The notes below the pieces were generated by a model. The model saw only the letters and a list, made by a program, of their open reading frames with translations. It had not been told where the DNA came from and searched no databases. 64,000 nucleotides of DNA from Achatina immaculata (lineage: Eukaryota; Mollusca; Gastropoda; Stylommatophora; Achatinidae), in the NCBI GenBank assembly GCA_009760885.1, contig CM019715.1, positions 22,967,642 through 23,031,641 of the forward strand, given 5' to 3'. The position numbers were made by a program, and so were the translations under genes. Each line of letters starts with the position of its first letter. Position 1 is the stretch's first letter. Below, piece after piece: positions 23,501 to 30,419 of the stretch.

Positions 23501-26500
23501 AGCAGACTCCACCACCATGGGGACTACGGCAATCCCTGCTCCATTAGCCAGGCTAGACCTATTACTGGGGTACCAATGTAGAAGTAGGACAAGGTCTTAA
23601 TCAGCTATAGTTTGCCAACCCTGACGCTAGCATGTCAGCTATGGGTCACCACCAGTTACCAAAACAGATAGCATTTTCACCTTCTGTTTTGATAAAATCT
23701 GGTATGTGCTGGTTACAGATCTGGCTGATACAGGACTGAAGCAAAAGATCTATGATGTGGTTGAAAATGTTCCTAGAGATGTGCTGCAATATATGTGACA
23801 GTTGTTGACTATAGATCATGTGAAAAGTTATACAAGATGCTTATGCTGAAATGTAAAGCAAGCTGTAAAACAAAAAGACACAAAAATTTCAGGAAAAAAA
23901 TGAAATAATCTACTTTCTTGTAAATTATTATTATTATTATTATTTTTTTGCTTTTAAATTAAAATATCAGCATTAATTTTTTGGGTATGATTCATTTATA
24001 TCTAGTAATTCAGTTGTGTCCGTTCATTGTGTCAGTATTTATAGATTCAGTTATGACAGTTTCAGCTTTTCAGAAAATGAGACACATCTTGTGCAACAGA
24101 TCCATATCAATGGAAACAAGATTCCAAGTACTTAAATGTTATATGGAGCCAATTCTGTTTTATGGGTGTGTAGCATGGTCCATGAATAAGAGAATACAGT
24201 GAGAAATGGAGGCCATAGAAATGTGGTTTATAAAAAGGATGTTGAAGGTACCATGGACAGCCAAGAAAACCAACAAAGAAGTCTTAAGAGAGGCTGGGGT
24301 TAAAAGGCAAATTATAGCAAAGATCAGAGGCAGACAAGCGAGATTTATAGGACATTTTCTGAGAAGAGGAAAATTGGAACACACTGTCACAACTGGAAAA
24401 ATTGAGGGAAGAAGAGACAGAGAGAGAAGTTACTGGATGGGCTGTCAGTGTGACTAGGAAGAAAGTCACGTGCATATCTCATAATAGCGCGAAAGACAGA
24501 ATCGTGGAGAGAAATGATCACCTTTGCCACACGGCATAGCACTTAGAACTTATGACAGTTAGTTACATCAGTATTTAGTGATTCACTCATGGATTTTAGT
24601 GAGCAAAAGAGTATAACAGTCCATAGCAGACTGCTTTCTCACACAAGCTAGACACCTGCTGCCATTGTACTTTAGTCATCCCAACCTGTTTATGCCTGTT
24701 TATAATGAAGAATATCTGTCTGCTATACCTAGGTATATTTACATTCATCCATTCATGAAATACAGAAAAATACGATGTTCACATACAAATCATGTCAGTA
24801 TTCAGTGCTTCAATTAAGTAATACAGGGTGTTCCAAAGTAACTATGCACTAACCTAGTATTGATTCCAGTATAGTAGTGATATCTTCATGTCTGCAGTAT
24901 CTAGCCACATCTACCTGCCATGGCTGGAGTCTCCGATTAAGCTACACAGCAGCAGGCTTCAGCACACTAACGTATGCAAGCAGATGTGGCTAAATACTGC
25001 AGCTACAATACCAGAATCGATACTGTGTTAGTGCACGGTTATTTTCCAAACGCACTGTAGAATTATTCACACAAAGTTATATACTGTAACAGTATATAGC
25101 AATGCAGTTTATATCCTTTAGCTATATCAGTATTCACTGATACAATTATATCCTTTAGCTGCATCAGTACTCATTGTAACAATTATATCTAGAAGCTGTA
25201 TCAGTATTCACTGATACAGTTATATCCTTTAGCTGCATCAGTATTCTCTGATTTAGTTATACCCATTAGCTTTATCATTATTCAGGGATTAAGTTGAACA
25301 CATCTGCATCAGTATTCCCTGATACATTTGTAACTACCAGGAATATCAGTATTAGTGATTTGTAATCACTCTGTATATCAGTATTATTGATACATACAAC
25401 CATTAGGTATATCAGTATCATTTGGTACATATGGTTGTCATTACAAAGTATATCAGTATCAGTTATAACTACCAGGAATAATAGTATTACTGATGCATTG
25501 TTGCAACCACTAGGTATATCAGTATCAGTGGTACATATAGTTATAACTACTAGGAATAATAGTATTACTGATACATAGTTGTAACCACTAGGTATATCAG
25601 TATCAGTGGTACATATGGTTATAACTACCAGGAATAATAGTATTACTGATACATAGTTGTAACCACTAGGTATATCAGTATCAGTGGTACATATGGTTAC
25701 AACTACTAGGAATAATAGTATTATTGATACATAGTTGTAACCACTAGGTATATATCAGTATCGGAAAACTTGAAATGCAGTTTTATTCAGAAGAATAGGG
25801 TGTATCTTGTGGACTAAAAAAAAAAAAAAAAGAAGTGCTAAACCAGCTACTTCTTCTTCTTCTTTCACTTCTGCCACCAAGATCGCCCCGTGATCCTGCT
25901 GAATTTATTTCTGTGGTCCTCGATGTGTCCTGTGGTCCCCCAGAGGCCCACAAGAGATCCCCAAGAGGATTATAAGAGGTTCAGAGTATCGCAGGGCTAA
26001 ACCAGCAACAAGTGAAAAGAGAAACATTTAAAATCATAAAAAAACAAGACAGCTAAGATACTCTGGGAACATTAAAAGGCATAATACTATATTGAAGACC
26101 TTTTATGAGGGCATGATCAAAGGGAAGAGAACAAGAGGACGACGAAAACGTAGATGAGTGGGCAACATCACAAGGAGGACAGGGACCAGGTTGGCTGAGT
26201 ACACCACAAAGGCAAGAAGGCAGAGTGGAGATTCATTTACAGCCAACCTTCTGCAGGGAAACAGCATGAGATGATTGATGAACTACATCAGTAGGTATAT
26301 CAGCATTCTTCAGAAAATAAAATAACTAAAGAAGCTGTGGAGGGAACAGACAGAATTACAAAAATAAGACTTTTAGGGGCATGCATTTGCAACATATGCT
26401 TGTGAGACCTGGACACTTAACAAAACAGCTGAGAAACACATAAATGCCTTTGAATGTAAATGCTACAGAAGAGTTCTTCAAACATCACGGACACAAAAAG

Positions 26501-27199
26501 GAACAAATATATCTATACTACAAAAACCTAATATTGAAGAAGGCTGGCTAGTAAAGAGGATTAAACAGAGCTAGTAAAGAGGATTAAACAGACTTAAATA
26601 TTTTGGACACATTAAATGTCATGAGAATTTAGATAAAACAGTCTTGGAAGAGTACCTAATGGGAAAAAGAAAGAGACTAAGACGAAGATAGTTGCAAGAA
26701 ATCATTGACGATCTGTGAATGGATGCATCAGCAGCAGGGCATCTTGTTTACAACCGAGAGGCCTACAGGAGAGCTGTTAGGGAGGCAAAGTTCCGCAAGG
26801 GACATGAGACTGACTGACTGACTGATATCAGCATTAGTGGTAAATACAGCTGTTACTACTAGGTATATAAGTATTAATGATACATTTGTCTTCAGTCACT
26901 GATCTGTAATAATCATCATTTTGTGCCATCTCATCTTGCCTGGTTTTTTTTTTTTTATTTAGATCAATTCAGTTACCAAAACTGGTCTCAACACATTCAG
27001 TATCCAGCTGTCAACTGATGCCATAGCTCTCTTTGTCTGGCTGTCTGCAGGGAATGTCAAAGGTCATTTTTCTGACAATGGTTTTGTGATGCTTACACCA
27101 GTTACGCAGGTTGATTTCTATGCAAGAGAACCAGTAACTGTGCCTTATTTGACCTCACTGCTTAATGTCCGCAGCGTTGTAGATGTGAATTATATCTAA
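2417..27199 (+). CDS. MANBA: Beta-mannosidase gene (MANBA), 3' half: 8 coding exons, one of them duplicated
   Basis: Beta-mannosidase (GH2, lysosomal) removes terminal beta-linked mannose during N-glycan breakdown. Exons: 2417-2530, 4440-4619, 7259-7356, 9494-9641 or its copy 11861-12008, 15983-16132, 19248-19426, 22478-22666, 26963-27199. Every junction has AG/GT borders and all phases match when one of the two copies is used, giving about 430 residues to the stop. Diagnostic family blocks are SSPxxG, VHFYDY, ASEYG (catalytic nucleophile Glu), [28 protein letters not shown] and [11 protein letters not shown]. The acid/base Glu region and the N-terminal sandwich domains are off the left edge. 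No exon was seen in 1-2416. The neighbour SLC45 gene is convergent. I am confident of the family and of the exon chain; use of the two exon copies is unknown. Confidence 0.95.
2531..2955. other. Intron sequence, nothing recognised
   Basis: AT-rich MANBA intron DNA. Only the leading edge of the ACTGGGGTGTAGATAATTT repeat (from about 2917) is visible. Confidence 0.6.
2956..3196. repeat. Foldback (inverted-repeat) element
   Basis: Two arms of about 100 bp (about 2956-3058 and 3088-3196) are reverse complements: TAGATAGAGGTGTATGGTGT on the left and its complement on the right, around a spacer of roughly 30 bp. Divergent relatives occur at 28870-29340, 31425-31515 and 42505-42600. Probably a foldback MITE. 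Confidence 0.8.
3230..3340. repeat. Short tandem repeat, about 32-bp unit
   Basis: Three to four copies of a unit containing ACTGGGGTGTAGATAATTTA; the same unit also occurs once or twice left of the foldback at 2917-2945. Confidence 0.7.
3341..4150. other. Intron sequence, nothing recognised
   Basis: AT-rich MANBA intron with loosely repeated TTAGACATA and AGTTTGACAGATT words (3660-3880) that look like an old, decayed tandem repeat. Confidence 0.5.
4151..4405. repeat. 17-bp minisatellite, about 15 copies
   Basis: Unit CACATTGTCCYATTCAR; 255 bp equals 15 units. Because 17 is not a multiple of 3 and the unit lacks stops, all three + frames are open, which explains three overlapping spurious ORFs. 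It ends 34 bp before MANBA exon b. Confidence 0.95.
4440..4619 (+). CDS. MANBA: MANBA exon b, carries the catalytic nucleophile
   Basis: The acceptor is GTATATTCCAG and the donor GTGAGT. It encodes [12 protein letters not shown], then [11 protein letters not shown] and finally [15 protein letters not shown] is the GH2 beta-mannosidase nucleophile motif, with the Glu codon at 4508-4510. The exon is 180 bp with phase 1 at both ends. A 17-bp minisatellite ends only 34 bp upstream of the exon. Confidence 0.95.
4961..5184 (-). pseudogene. Retroposed U2 snRNA-like sequence with A-tail and target-site duplication
   Basis: On the - strand the sequence starts GCTTCTCAGCCTTTTAGCTA and continues AGATCAAAGTGTAG, which is the U2 snRNA 5' end. 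It finishes with CCGGCTTGCAGTACCACCGG, the U2 stem-loop IV, followed by an 18-base A run. The middle is rearranged and the branch-site pairing element reads GTAGTT instead of GTAGTA. Direct repeats TGCATAGTAA (4961-4970) and TGTATAGTAA (5175-5184) flank it. It is therefore a LINE-mobilised retropseudogene or U2-derived SINE, and is unlikely to be a working snRNA. Confidence 0.85.
5185..5559. other. Intron sequence, nothing recognised
   Basis: Unremarkable AT-rich MANBA intron DNA. Confidence 0.5.
5560..5810 (+). pseudogene. Probable LINE 3' end fragment
   Basis: The + frames carry [16 protein letters not shown] and ARKTSLEEDT-like words in the style of LINE C-terminal tails. Weak similarity by eye; no clear clade. 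Confidence 0.4.
5811..6252. other. Intron sequence with a short ATT microsatellite
   Basis: A TTATTATTATTATCATTATT run at about 5907-5935; otherwise nothing recognised. Confidence 0.5.
6253..6725 (-). pseudogene. LINE family A 3' fragment
   Basis: On the - strand the family A tail ([45 protein letters not shown]) is spread over two frames and ends in the CTTACATCTTACGTCC complement of the TGTAAGA tail. 5'-truncated and frameshifted. Confidence 0.85.
6838..7048. repeat. 42-bp minisatellite, about 5 copies
   Basis: Unit contains GATTTGTTGCTGGTTAGAGA then CTTGACTTTGCAATAGAA. Its 14-codon period gives the spurious - strand [11 protein letters not shown]. Confidence 0.9.
7259..7356 (+). CDS. MANBA: MANBA exon c
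   Basis: The acceptor is TATTCTTCCAG and the donor GTATGA. The 98-bp exon completes Gly from the previous exon and encodes [15 protein letters not shown] and then [10 protein letters not shown]. This is the short helix-rich MANBA segment before the QAM/RRSRS block. It ends in phase 0, as the next exon (either copy) requires. Confidence 0.9.
7357..7913. other. Intron sequence with GAGA/GTGT-rich stretch
   Basis: Purine-rich GAGAGTGTGAG words at 7390-7560; nothing else recognised. Confidence 0.5.
7914..8171 (+). mobile_element. Short retroposon insertion with 12-bp target-site duplication
   Basis: ACATGCTATAGC is present at 7914-7925 and 8160-8171. The 234-bp insert ends in AGAAGAAGAAGAAG. 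Its body (TTTAGCACGACCCAGCACTT) resembles 21425-21610, and its tail style resembles 47790-48030. Unclassified non-LTR-type insertion. Confidence 0.8.
8172..8420. other. Intron sequence, nothing recognised
   Basis: AT-rich intron DNA. Confidence 0.4.
8421..8735 (-). pseudogene. Mariner-type transposase 3' fragment
   Basis: The - strand encodes [20 protein letters not shown], the mariner third-Asp box, then [20 protein letters not shown] and QDFFFQGI. Only the C-terminal quarter remains, followed by an end resembling a mariner inverted repeat. Confidence 0.8.
8736..9287. other. Intron sequence, nothing recognised
   Basis: No repeat family or exon recognised; short ORFs here lack support. Confidence 0.4.
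9494..9641 (+). CDS. MANBA: MANBA exon d, copy 1 of a tandemly duplicated exon
   Basis: The acceptor is AATTATTTCAG and the donor GTGAAT. The 148-bp exon encodes [20 protein letters not shown] followed by [19 protein letters not shown], the strongly conserved MANBA block. It enters in phase 0 and leaves in phase 1, so it cannot be spliced to copy 2 without a frameshift. By eye it is base-for-base identical to copy 2. Both copies keep intact splice sites and no stop codon. Confidence 0.93.
9945..10660 (-). pseudogene. LINE family A 3' fragment (duplication unit 1)
   Basis: The tail reads [16 protein letters not shown] and [20 protein letters not shown] in shifted frames, i.e. the decayed family A C-terminus. 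It ends in ATCTTACATCTTACATCC, the complement of the TGTAAGA tail. Confidence 0.85.
11034..11608. repeat. 23-bp minisatellite, about 25 copies
   Basis: Unit AGCTGGAGGCGTCCTAGTCA plus CTC, with GGCGTC/GGTGTC variants arranged in blocks. Lies in duplication unit 1. Confidence 0.95.
11861..12008 (+). CDS. MANBA: MANBA exon d, copy 2 of a tandemly duplicated exon
   Basis: The acceptor is AATTGTTTCAG and the donor GTGAAT. The 148 bp look identical to copy 1 at offset 2367, while the flanking intron differs by a few percent and by a 9-bp insertion. Either copy joins exon c (phase 0) to exon e (phase 1) in frame. It could be an alternative mutually exclusive exon, a spare copy or an assembly duplication; divergence of the flanks argues against simple assembly error. 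Confidence 0.88.
12206..12812 (-). pseudogene. LINE family A 3' fragment (duplication unit 2)
   Basis: Same insertion as at 9945-10660, carried along by the segmental duplication but missing its 3' end. Frame pieces [20 protein letters not shown] and CESWKTTKE are visible. Confidence 0.85.
13205..13414. repeat. 23-bp minisatellite, about 9 copies
   Basis: Same AGCTGGAGGTGTCCTAGTCA-type unit as 11034-11608, with extra CTTGAGGTGCCCTAGACA variants. Lies in duplication unit 2. Confidence 0.93.
13416..13655. repeat. 35-bp minisatellite, about 6 copies
   Basis: Unit contains GATATTGAGAACCTATTG then TTTTTCAGTCTGTGCAG. A single remnant of it sits at the 11620-11655 duplication junction. Confidence 0.92.
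13786..13978 (+). pseudogene. LINE family B 3' end, nested in LINE J
   Basis: Encodes [20 protein letters not shown] and [14 protein letters not shown], then ends in an AATGAATGAATTAATG tail typical of family B. Sits inside the opposite-strand LINE J. Confidence 0.85.
14290..14822. repeat. 22-bp minisatellite inside a LINE, about 24 copies
   Basis: Unit AACTTTCACTTTCTCCTATC plus AG with CCTGTCAG variants. Read on the - strand the unit is GTTCTGATAGGAGAAAGTGA plus AA, which continues from the YMDDTVL-coding sequence of LINE J. Confidence 0.93.
15303..15730. repeat. 27-bp minisatellite, about 16 copies
   Basis: Unit GATGTTGTCTCATTAAACTG plus ATTGTGT, starting at the edge of LINE J. Confidence 0.93.
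15731..15982. other. Intron sequence before MANBA exon e
   Basis: AT-rich; contains only the T-rich stretch and acceptor region of exon e. Confidence 0.5.
15983..16132 (+). CDS. MANBA: MANBA exon e
   Basis: The acceptor is CTTCTCTCCTTCAG and the donor GTGAGC. The 150-bp exon, with Asp completed across the junction, encodes [20 protein letters not shown] and later [14 protein letters not shown]. This matches the [13 protein letters not shown] block at the end of the GH2 barrel and the start of the C-terminal beta domain. Confidence 0.94.
16300..16510 (-). repeat. Interspersed repeat G, copy 1
   Basis: Shares GACATAACCTTTTGATGAAA and CTGCACTGAAGAA with 21660-21880. Strand is a guess; no coding signal. 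Confidence 0.65.
16511..17850. other. Intron sequence, mostly unrecognised
   Basis: A triplicated TTGTCCATCTTGATGCCCA phrase at 16755-16825 and an AC-rich, low-G stretch at 17350-17540. No exon or transposon identified. Confidence 0.5.
17852..18118 (-). pseudogene. LINE family B 3' fragment
   Basis: Complement encodes the [24 protein letters not shown] tail and ends at CATTCATTTGCATGTCCC, the family B 3' end. A 29-bp array begins immediately beside it. Confidence 0.83.
18124..18876. repeat. 29-bp minisatellite, about 26 copies
   Basis: Unit TAGTGAAATGTATGGAACGA plus CAAAACATT. Central units are nearly identical; a CAGAACATT variant forms a run of four. Confidence 0.95.
18877..19247. other. 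Intron sequence before MANBA exon f
   Basis: AT-rich, with the acceptor tract of exon f at its end; nothing else recognised. Confidence 0.5.
19248..19426 (+). CDS. MANBA: MANBA exon f
   Basis: The acceptor is CATTTCTCAG and the donor GTAAGT. The 179-bp exon starts by completing Gly and ends in phase 0. It encodes [13 protein letters not shown], later [20 protein letters not shown], part of the divergent C-terminal beta-sandwich of beta-mannosidase. Assignment rests on phase, position and overall fit more than on a sharp motif. Confidence 0.85.
19513..20222 (+). mobile_element. Internally deleted mariner-like element with long TIRs
   Basis: TIRs of about 85 bp begin CGAGAGTCATACCGAAGG on the left and the complement of CCAGGGTCATACCGAAAG on the right, flanked by TA. 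The interior encodes a transposase N-terminus ([20 protein letters not shown], then [12 protein letters not shown] and VCARWVPQE) and, in another frame, the C-terminal [16 protein letters not shown]. The catalytic D,D34D region is deleted. Non-autonomous. Confidence 0.85.
20330..20645 (-). repeat. 24-bp minisatellite grown from a SINE tail, about 11 copies
   Basis: The flank TTTCCTTGACCTGTCAGCAC and the unit CACTAGAGGGTGATGTGGTC match the tail of the SINE at 35936-36200 and 46919-47087 (antisense). In those SINEs the segment occurs once; here it is repeated from about 20356 to 20626. Confidence 0.88.
20646..21419. other. Intron sequence, nothing recognised
   Basis: AT-rich MANBA intron; no repeat family identified. 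Confidence 0.5.
21420..21880. repeat. Composite of interspersed repeats
   Basis: 21425-21610 resembles the retroposon at 7926-8159 (TATAGCACGACC, ACTTGAACA). 21660-21880 is copy 2 of repeat G (GACATAACCTTTTGATGAAA). Confidence 0.65.
21896..22460. repeat. 27-bp minisatellite abutting MANBA exon g, about 21 copies
   Basis: Unit CTCTGTAAACATTGTGTTGA plus CTATGAT. The 9-codon period gives spurious ORFs on both strands. The last unit ends 17 bp before the exon and contains TTGAC, a branch-point-like word. Confidence 0.95.
22478..22666 (+). CDS. MANBA: MANBA exon g
   Basis: The acceptor is TTATTTCTAG and the donor GTAAGT. The 189-bp exon, phase 0 at both ends, encodes [20 protein letters not shown], then [10 protein letters not shown] and [18 protein letters not shown]. 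This matches the family's disulfide-bearing C-terminal domain, in which a loop (SxxxPxxY/F) precedes the last exon. A 27-bp minisatellite ends 17 bp before the exon. Confidence 0.88.
22667..23394. other. Intron sequence with a short tandem duplication
   Basis: A roughly 65-bp segment containing GTGTATGCACCAAGAAATGA is present twice at about 23130-23260. Nothing else recognised. Confidence 0.55.
23395..23680 (-). repeat. Interspersed repeat I, copy 2
   Basis: Reverse complement of the 480-770 and 54850-55160 family (CCACCACCATGGGGACTA, GTTGAGGCACAGC). Confidence 0.75.
23975..24545 (+). pseudogene. LINE family D 3' fragment
   Basis: Encodes [55 protein letters not shown] and [20 protein letters not shown], ending near CATAGCACTTAG. 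Frameshifted; no palm domain. Confidence 0.83.
24824..25057. mobile_element. MITE with roughly 90-bp terminal inverted repeats
   Basis: Left CAGGGTGTTCCAAAGTAACT and right (complement) CAGTGCGTTTGGAAAATAAC are flanked by TA on both sides. Further pairing through TAGCCACATCT. No coding capacity; a Tc1/mariner-type MITE by its TA sites. Confidence 0.8.
25080..25756. repeat. Complex AT-rich tandem repeat
   Basis: Left part: about 38-bp units with TATCCTTTAGCTGCATCAGT. Right part (from about 25390): about 80-bp units with TAACTACTAGGAATAATAGT and AACCACTAGGTATATCAGT, about four copies. Confidence 0.88.
25757..26029. other. Intron sequence with a poly(A) run and CTT repeats
   Basis: A17 at about 25816 and CTTCTTCTTCTTC at about 25852 look like the edges of an old retroposon; family not identified. 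Confidence 0.45.
26030..26280 (+). pseudogene. LINE 3' end fragment (family K)
   Basis: Encodes [20 protein letters not shown] and [15 protein letters not shown] before a stop, the GKRxRGRxxxxW tail of a LINE. Followed directly by a family B fragment. Confidence 0.6.
26285..26820 (+). pseudogene. LINE family B 3' fragment
   Basis: Words [40 protein letters not shown] and [18 protein letters not shown], with stops. Ends in GACTGACTGACTGACTGA, the family tail. Contains a short internal duplication at 26560-26595. Confidence 0.83.
26963..27199 (+). CDS. MANBA: MANBA last coding exon and stop
   Basis: A T-rich tract precedes the AG acceptor at 26961-26962. The exon encodes 78 residues then TAA (27197-27199): [20 protein letters not shown], then [20 protein letters not shown] and [16 protein letters not shown]. 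The FVWLxxGxxxGxFSDNGFxM block and the closing [14 protein letters not shown] are typical of the MANBA C-terminus. Confidence 0.94.
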   Translation: MNSVTKTGLNTFSIQLSTDAIALFVWLSAGNVKGHFSDNGFVMLTPVTQVDFYAREPVTVPYLTSLLNVRSVVDVNYI

Positions 27200-27474
27200 G
27201 TCATCATAAACTTATCACCAGTATTCTACGATTGGACGATGAGTTTTGAGAAAAAAATATTTTTATAGTTAGAAGACTGATTATTCCAAAGAGATAATCG
27301 ATTTTTCCAATAAAAATTTCTGCAAGTCTTTCATCACTCCATGATGTATCCTGATTGTATGGTTATGAATGTATTGAACTGTTCCTAGATCATGTTGTGA
27401 GCAACAAATTTTTATAATGAAGCTTTGCAATGCAATACTACTAATCAGTGATCACATTAACTGGCAATTATTGA
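27200..27474 (+). other. MANBA 3' UTR and immediate downstream
   Basis: Unique AT-rich sequence with the AATAAA at 27309; no repeat recognised. Confidence 0.5.
27309..27314 (+). promoter_or_regulatory. Candidate MANBA poly(A) signal
   Basis: AATAAA lies 110 bp after the MANBA stop and is the first canonical signal downstream. It implies a short 3' UTR. Cleavage position is not visible. Confidence 0.6.
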
Positions 27475-27920
27475 TAAATTACCAATTAAAAATGAGAAAA
27501 ACCAAAACTATTGGAGGTCGTCGGTTACTGTAACTTGTTTATATTGTCAGAAACCTAGTAAAAAGGCAGCCAGCAAAATCAGCTAGAGGATAATCGGGCC
27601 AGTAGACTGACGATATTAAATCTGCATTGAAGAGGATCAGATTTTGACTTTTTTGACTTTGGTTCAGTGTGTGCGCATTTTGTAAAGATTAAATCTCACC
27701 ACTAAAAAGATTTTTTTTAAAAAGTGCACATGAACATTTACTTTCTGCTGACATCTATAAAATGTTAATATTTTACATTTTTAAAAAAGTAAAAACTATC
27801 GAATGTTGTATCGAGAAAAGTGGTATTTCTAAAACAAAACTTCGTGTTAAAGGAAGGACAGGTACAAATGTACCATTTCAAAAAAGCTCCAGTGCAATCA
27901 CTATACTAATACATGTCGAA
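27475..27920 (+). repeat. Interspersed repeat M, copy 1
   Basis: Shares GGAGGTCGTCGGTTACTGT-like, CAGCAAAATC, AGGATAATCGG, TTTTTTTTAAAAAGT and ACAGGTACAA blocks in order with 56860-57320. Possibly an old DNA transposon; no intact ORF. Confidence 0.7.
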
Positions 27921-28119
27921 TGAATTATTTGTATGTTTTCAGTATCTTTGAATTAATGTAATTTTGTATGTGCAGAATGTTATGTCCATCTACTAGAAGG
28001 TACTTGGCCACTCAGTTCAGCACTGTGTAATGTTGGTGAATGTTTTAAAATATATTTTTTTAATTGTCAAAATTTGTAAACACTTTTTTTCATCACCAAC
28101 TTGAACTAGGTTAAAAATC

Positions 28120-28376
28120 CCCGCTTCCTTGCCAGTAAGGCATATCGGGCCCGTATTTCCATGACCCGCAACACTTGAAAGTATAATGTGGTCAGTATCA
28201 CTCCTGGTTGCATTGACCTTCCCAGATTTTTCTGGTGCTCATTTTTAGAGGCTGAGTGGACCCCAGCGGCCTTTTTGGTGGGGTGGTATCAGAAAAAAAA
28301 AACTCCTGTTGCTGGGACTTGAACCTGGTACCGCTGGATTAGTAGATATAGTGCTAACCACTCAGCCAACCAGACA
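28120..28376 (-). mobile_element. tRNA-derived SINE, minus strand
   Basis: On the - strand: GGCTGAGTGGTTAGCACTAT (A-box side), GGTTCAAGTCC (B box), then a T run and the shared SINE tail with GTGATACTGACCAC-type words. Confidence 0.8.
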
Positions 28377-28610
28377 TTTCACCTAGAGTGTATAATTTTT
28401 GTTATTTTAAACTGTGGTACACGCACAAGAATGTAGATATTGTGTGAATTGTTATTTTTAAAAATTGTGCTCAATGAGTGAGATATTATAGATTTTATCC
28501 CAATGATATAAACATAAAATTGTGTTATTTTGTGCCAACAATATATGAAAAGTTTAATGGCATGCACAGTCTAGTGATTTATATTCATTGTTAAGTCCCC
28601 TGTGCTTGAG

Positions 28611-28809
28611 TGTATCGATGTATGTTTGTATTCTGTGAATGTATCAATGTATGTTTGTATTCTGTGAATGTATCAATGTATGGTTTGTATTTTGTGAATG
28701 TATCAATGTATGTTTGTATTCTGTGAATGTATCAATGTATGGTTTGTATTCTGTGAATGTATCAATGTATGTTTGTATTCTGTGAATGTATCAATGTATA
28801 TTTGTATTC
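28611..28809. repeat. 29-bp minisatellite, about 7 copies
   Basis: Unit TGTATCAATGTATGTTTGTA plus TTCTGTGAA. Confidence 0.92.
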
Positions 28810-28869
28810 CTTATTGCATCCTTATGCATACAATATTTATTTCTTTCCGCTTATTTTAAACAGTTTTAT

Positions 28870-29340
28870 TCAAGATTTATCTTGCTTCACAATGGCAGTT
28901 CTGTAAACAAAACTAAGATAAGTGATGACTACGGTAAAACTGGTTCTAGTAATGAAGACAGACTGAGTAGATATGGCTCAGTTTTACGAAAAGATAGAAA
29001 GAGTGAGGAAAGTGGACAGAAACAAGAATGGTAGAAAGTAAGATGAGCACATATAAATGAAGAACATACACCAGTCCAGTGTTTCAGCAAAAGGTTTTTT
29101 TTTTTTTCAAGGGTCACATAGTAAAAACAACACAGCAGATAAAGACACGGAAAATAGATGAAAAAAAAAATTTAACGCTTGGCTTCTTGTAAGACAGACG
29201 AGTATAAAATCTATGTCCTGCATTTGTATATGCTCATCTTTCTGCCATTCTTGTTTCCGCTTCCTCACTCTTTCTATCCTTTTTGTAAAAGTGAATCAGG
29301 CACCTCAGTCTACCTTCTTAAGCAAACCAAAAGTGTACTT
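28870..29340. repeat. Divergent foldback element
   Basis: AGATAGAAAGAGTGAGGAAA at 28994 pairs with the CTCACTCTTTCTATCC complement near 29265. Arms also match at CTCAGTCT and TTTGTAAAA. Same family as 2956-3196. Confidence 0.65.
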
Positions 29341-29413
29341 AGACCCAGACATGAATCTACTAAAACAGTTTTGTTTGAGGGACAGATTTTATTACTGTGC
29401 CAGCATTTAACCT

Positions 29414-30418
29414 GTTACAGGCATATTAACGTTTTACCACAGACATGTTAAAGTCTTACCACAGACATGTTAAACATCTTACCACAGACATGTTAAACAT
29501 CTTACCACAGACATGTTAAACATCTTCGTATATCTTATATCCTTCCCGTGCCGTTAAACGTCACATAGGGCTCGTAAAGTAGTTCGCCAATTTTTCCTGT
29601 CTTCGGCGAGTCTTTCAACCTCATCAAAGGATTTTATGCCTGTTAACTTGGCCTCTCTTAATAATGTCCTCTTCAGAGTTTCACGCGGTCTGCCACTTTT
29701 TCTTCGGCCTGTTGTGTTCCACTTGATAGCTTGTTTTGGGATTCTCTGGTCATTTCTTCTCATCAAGTGACCAACATATGTCCATCTCCTTTTCCTGATC
29801 ACCCATGAGACTGGTTGTTGTTCAGTCATCTGTTTTATCTCTGCATTGTTCTTGAATTCATTCCACTTGATGCCGAGTATTTTCCTTAGGCATTTGTTTT
29901 CAAAAGAGTCTAATCTCTTTTCTATTTCTTTAGTTGTTTTCAAGCTTTCGCATGCATAAATGAGGGTGGATATTATATTTGAATTGAATAGTCTTAACTT
30001 GGTTTTTGTGCTTATAACTTTTGAATTCCATATGTTCTCAAGATTCTTGAAGATTGATGCTGCTTTTGCAATTCTGATCCTAACTTCTTTTCTAGTGTCA
30101 CCTTCCTGGTCTATGTAGCTGCCAAGGTATGCAAATTGATTGACTTCTTCAATATCTGTCTCTTCTATGTGTATTTTTCCATTTTGATTGATGGGAATTT
30201 TCATTATTTTTGTTTTGTCCTTGTTAATTTCAAGTCCTATTTTGCTAGCCAGTGAAGACAGGCTATCTGTTTTTTCTTGCATGGAATTCACATTATTACT
30301 GATAAGAGTTAAACATCTTACCACAGGCATATTAACGTCTTACCACAGACATGTTAAATATCTTATCATAGATATGTTAAATATCTTACAGCAGACATTT
30401 TAACATCCTACCACAGCT
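29414..30418. repeat. 23-bp minisatellite split by a LINE insertion
   Basis: Unit TTACCACAGACATGTTAAAC plus ATC. About 4-5 copies lie left (29414-29526) and about 4-5 right (30308-30418) of a family A LINE. Confidence 0.9.
29527..30307 (-). pseudogene. LINE family A 3' fragment, largely open frame, with 12-bp TSD
   Basis: A 258-codon open frame on the - strand covers SLASKIGLEINKDKTKIMKI, NQFAYLGSYIDQEGDTRKEV, CESLKTTKEIEKRLDSFENK and RKRRWTYVGHLMRRNDQRIP to a stop. GTTAAACATCTT flanks it (29515-29526, 30308-30319). 5'-truncated; the best-kept family A tail in the window. Confidence 0.9.
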
Positions 30419-30419
30419 G

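Noticed and set aside
29554..30330. 258-codon frame as a host gene
   Set aside because: It is a LINE C-terminal tail ([18 protein letters not shown]) with a target-site duplication.
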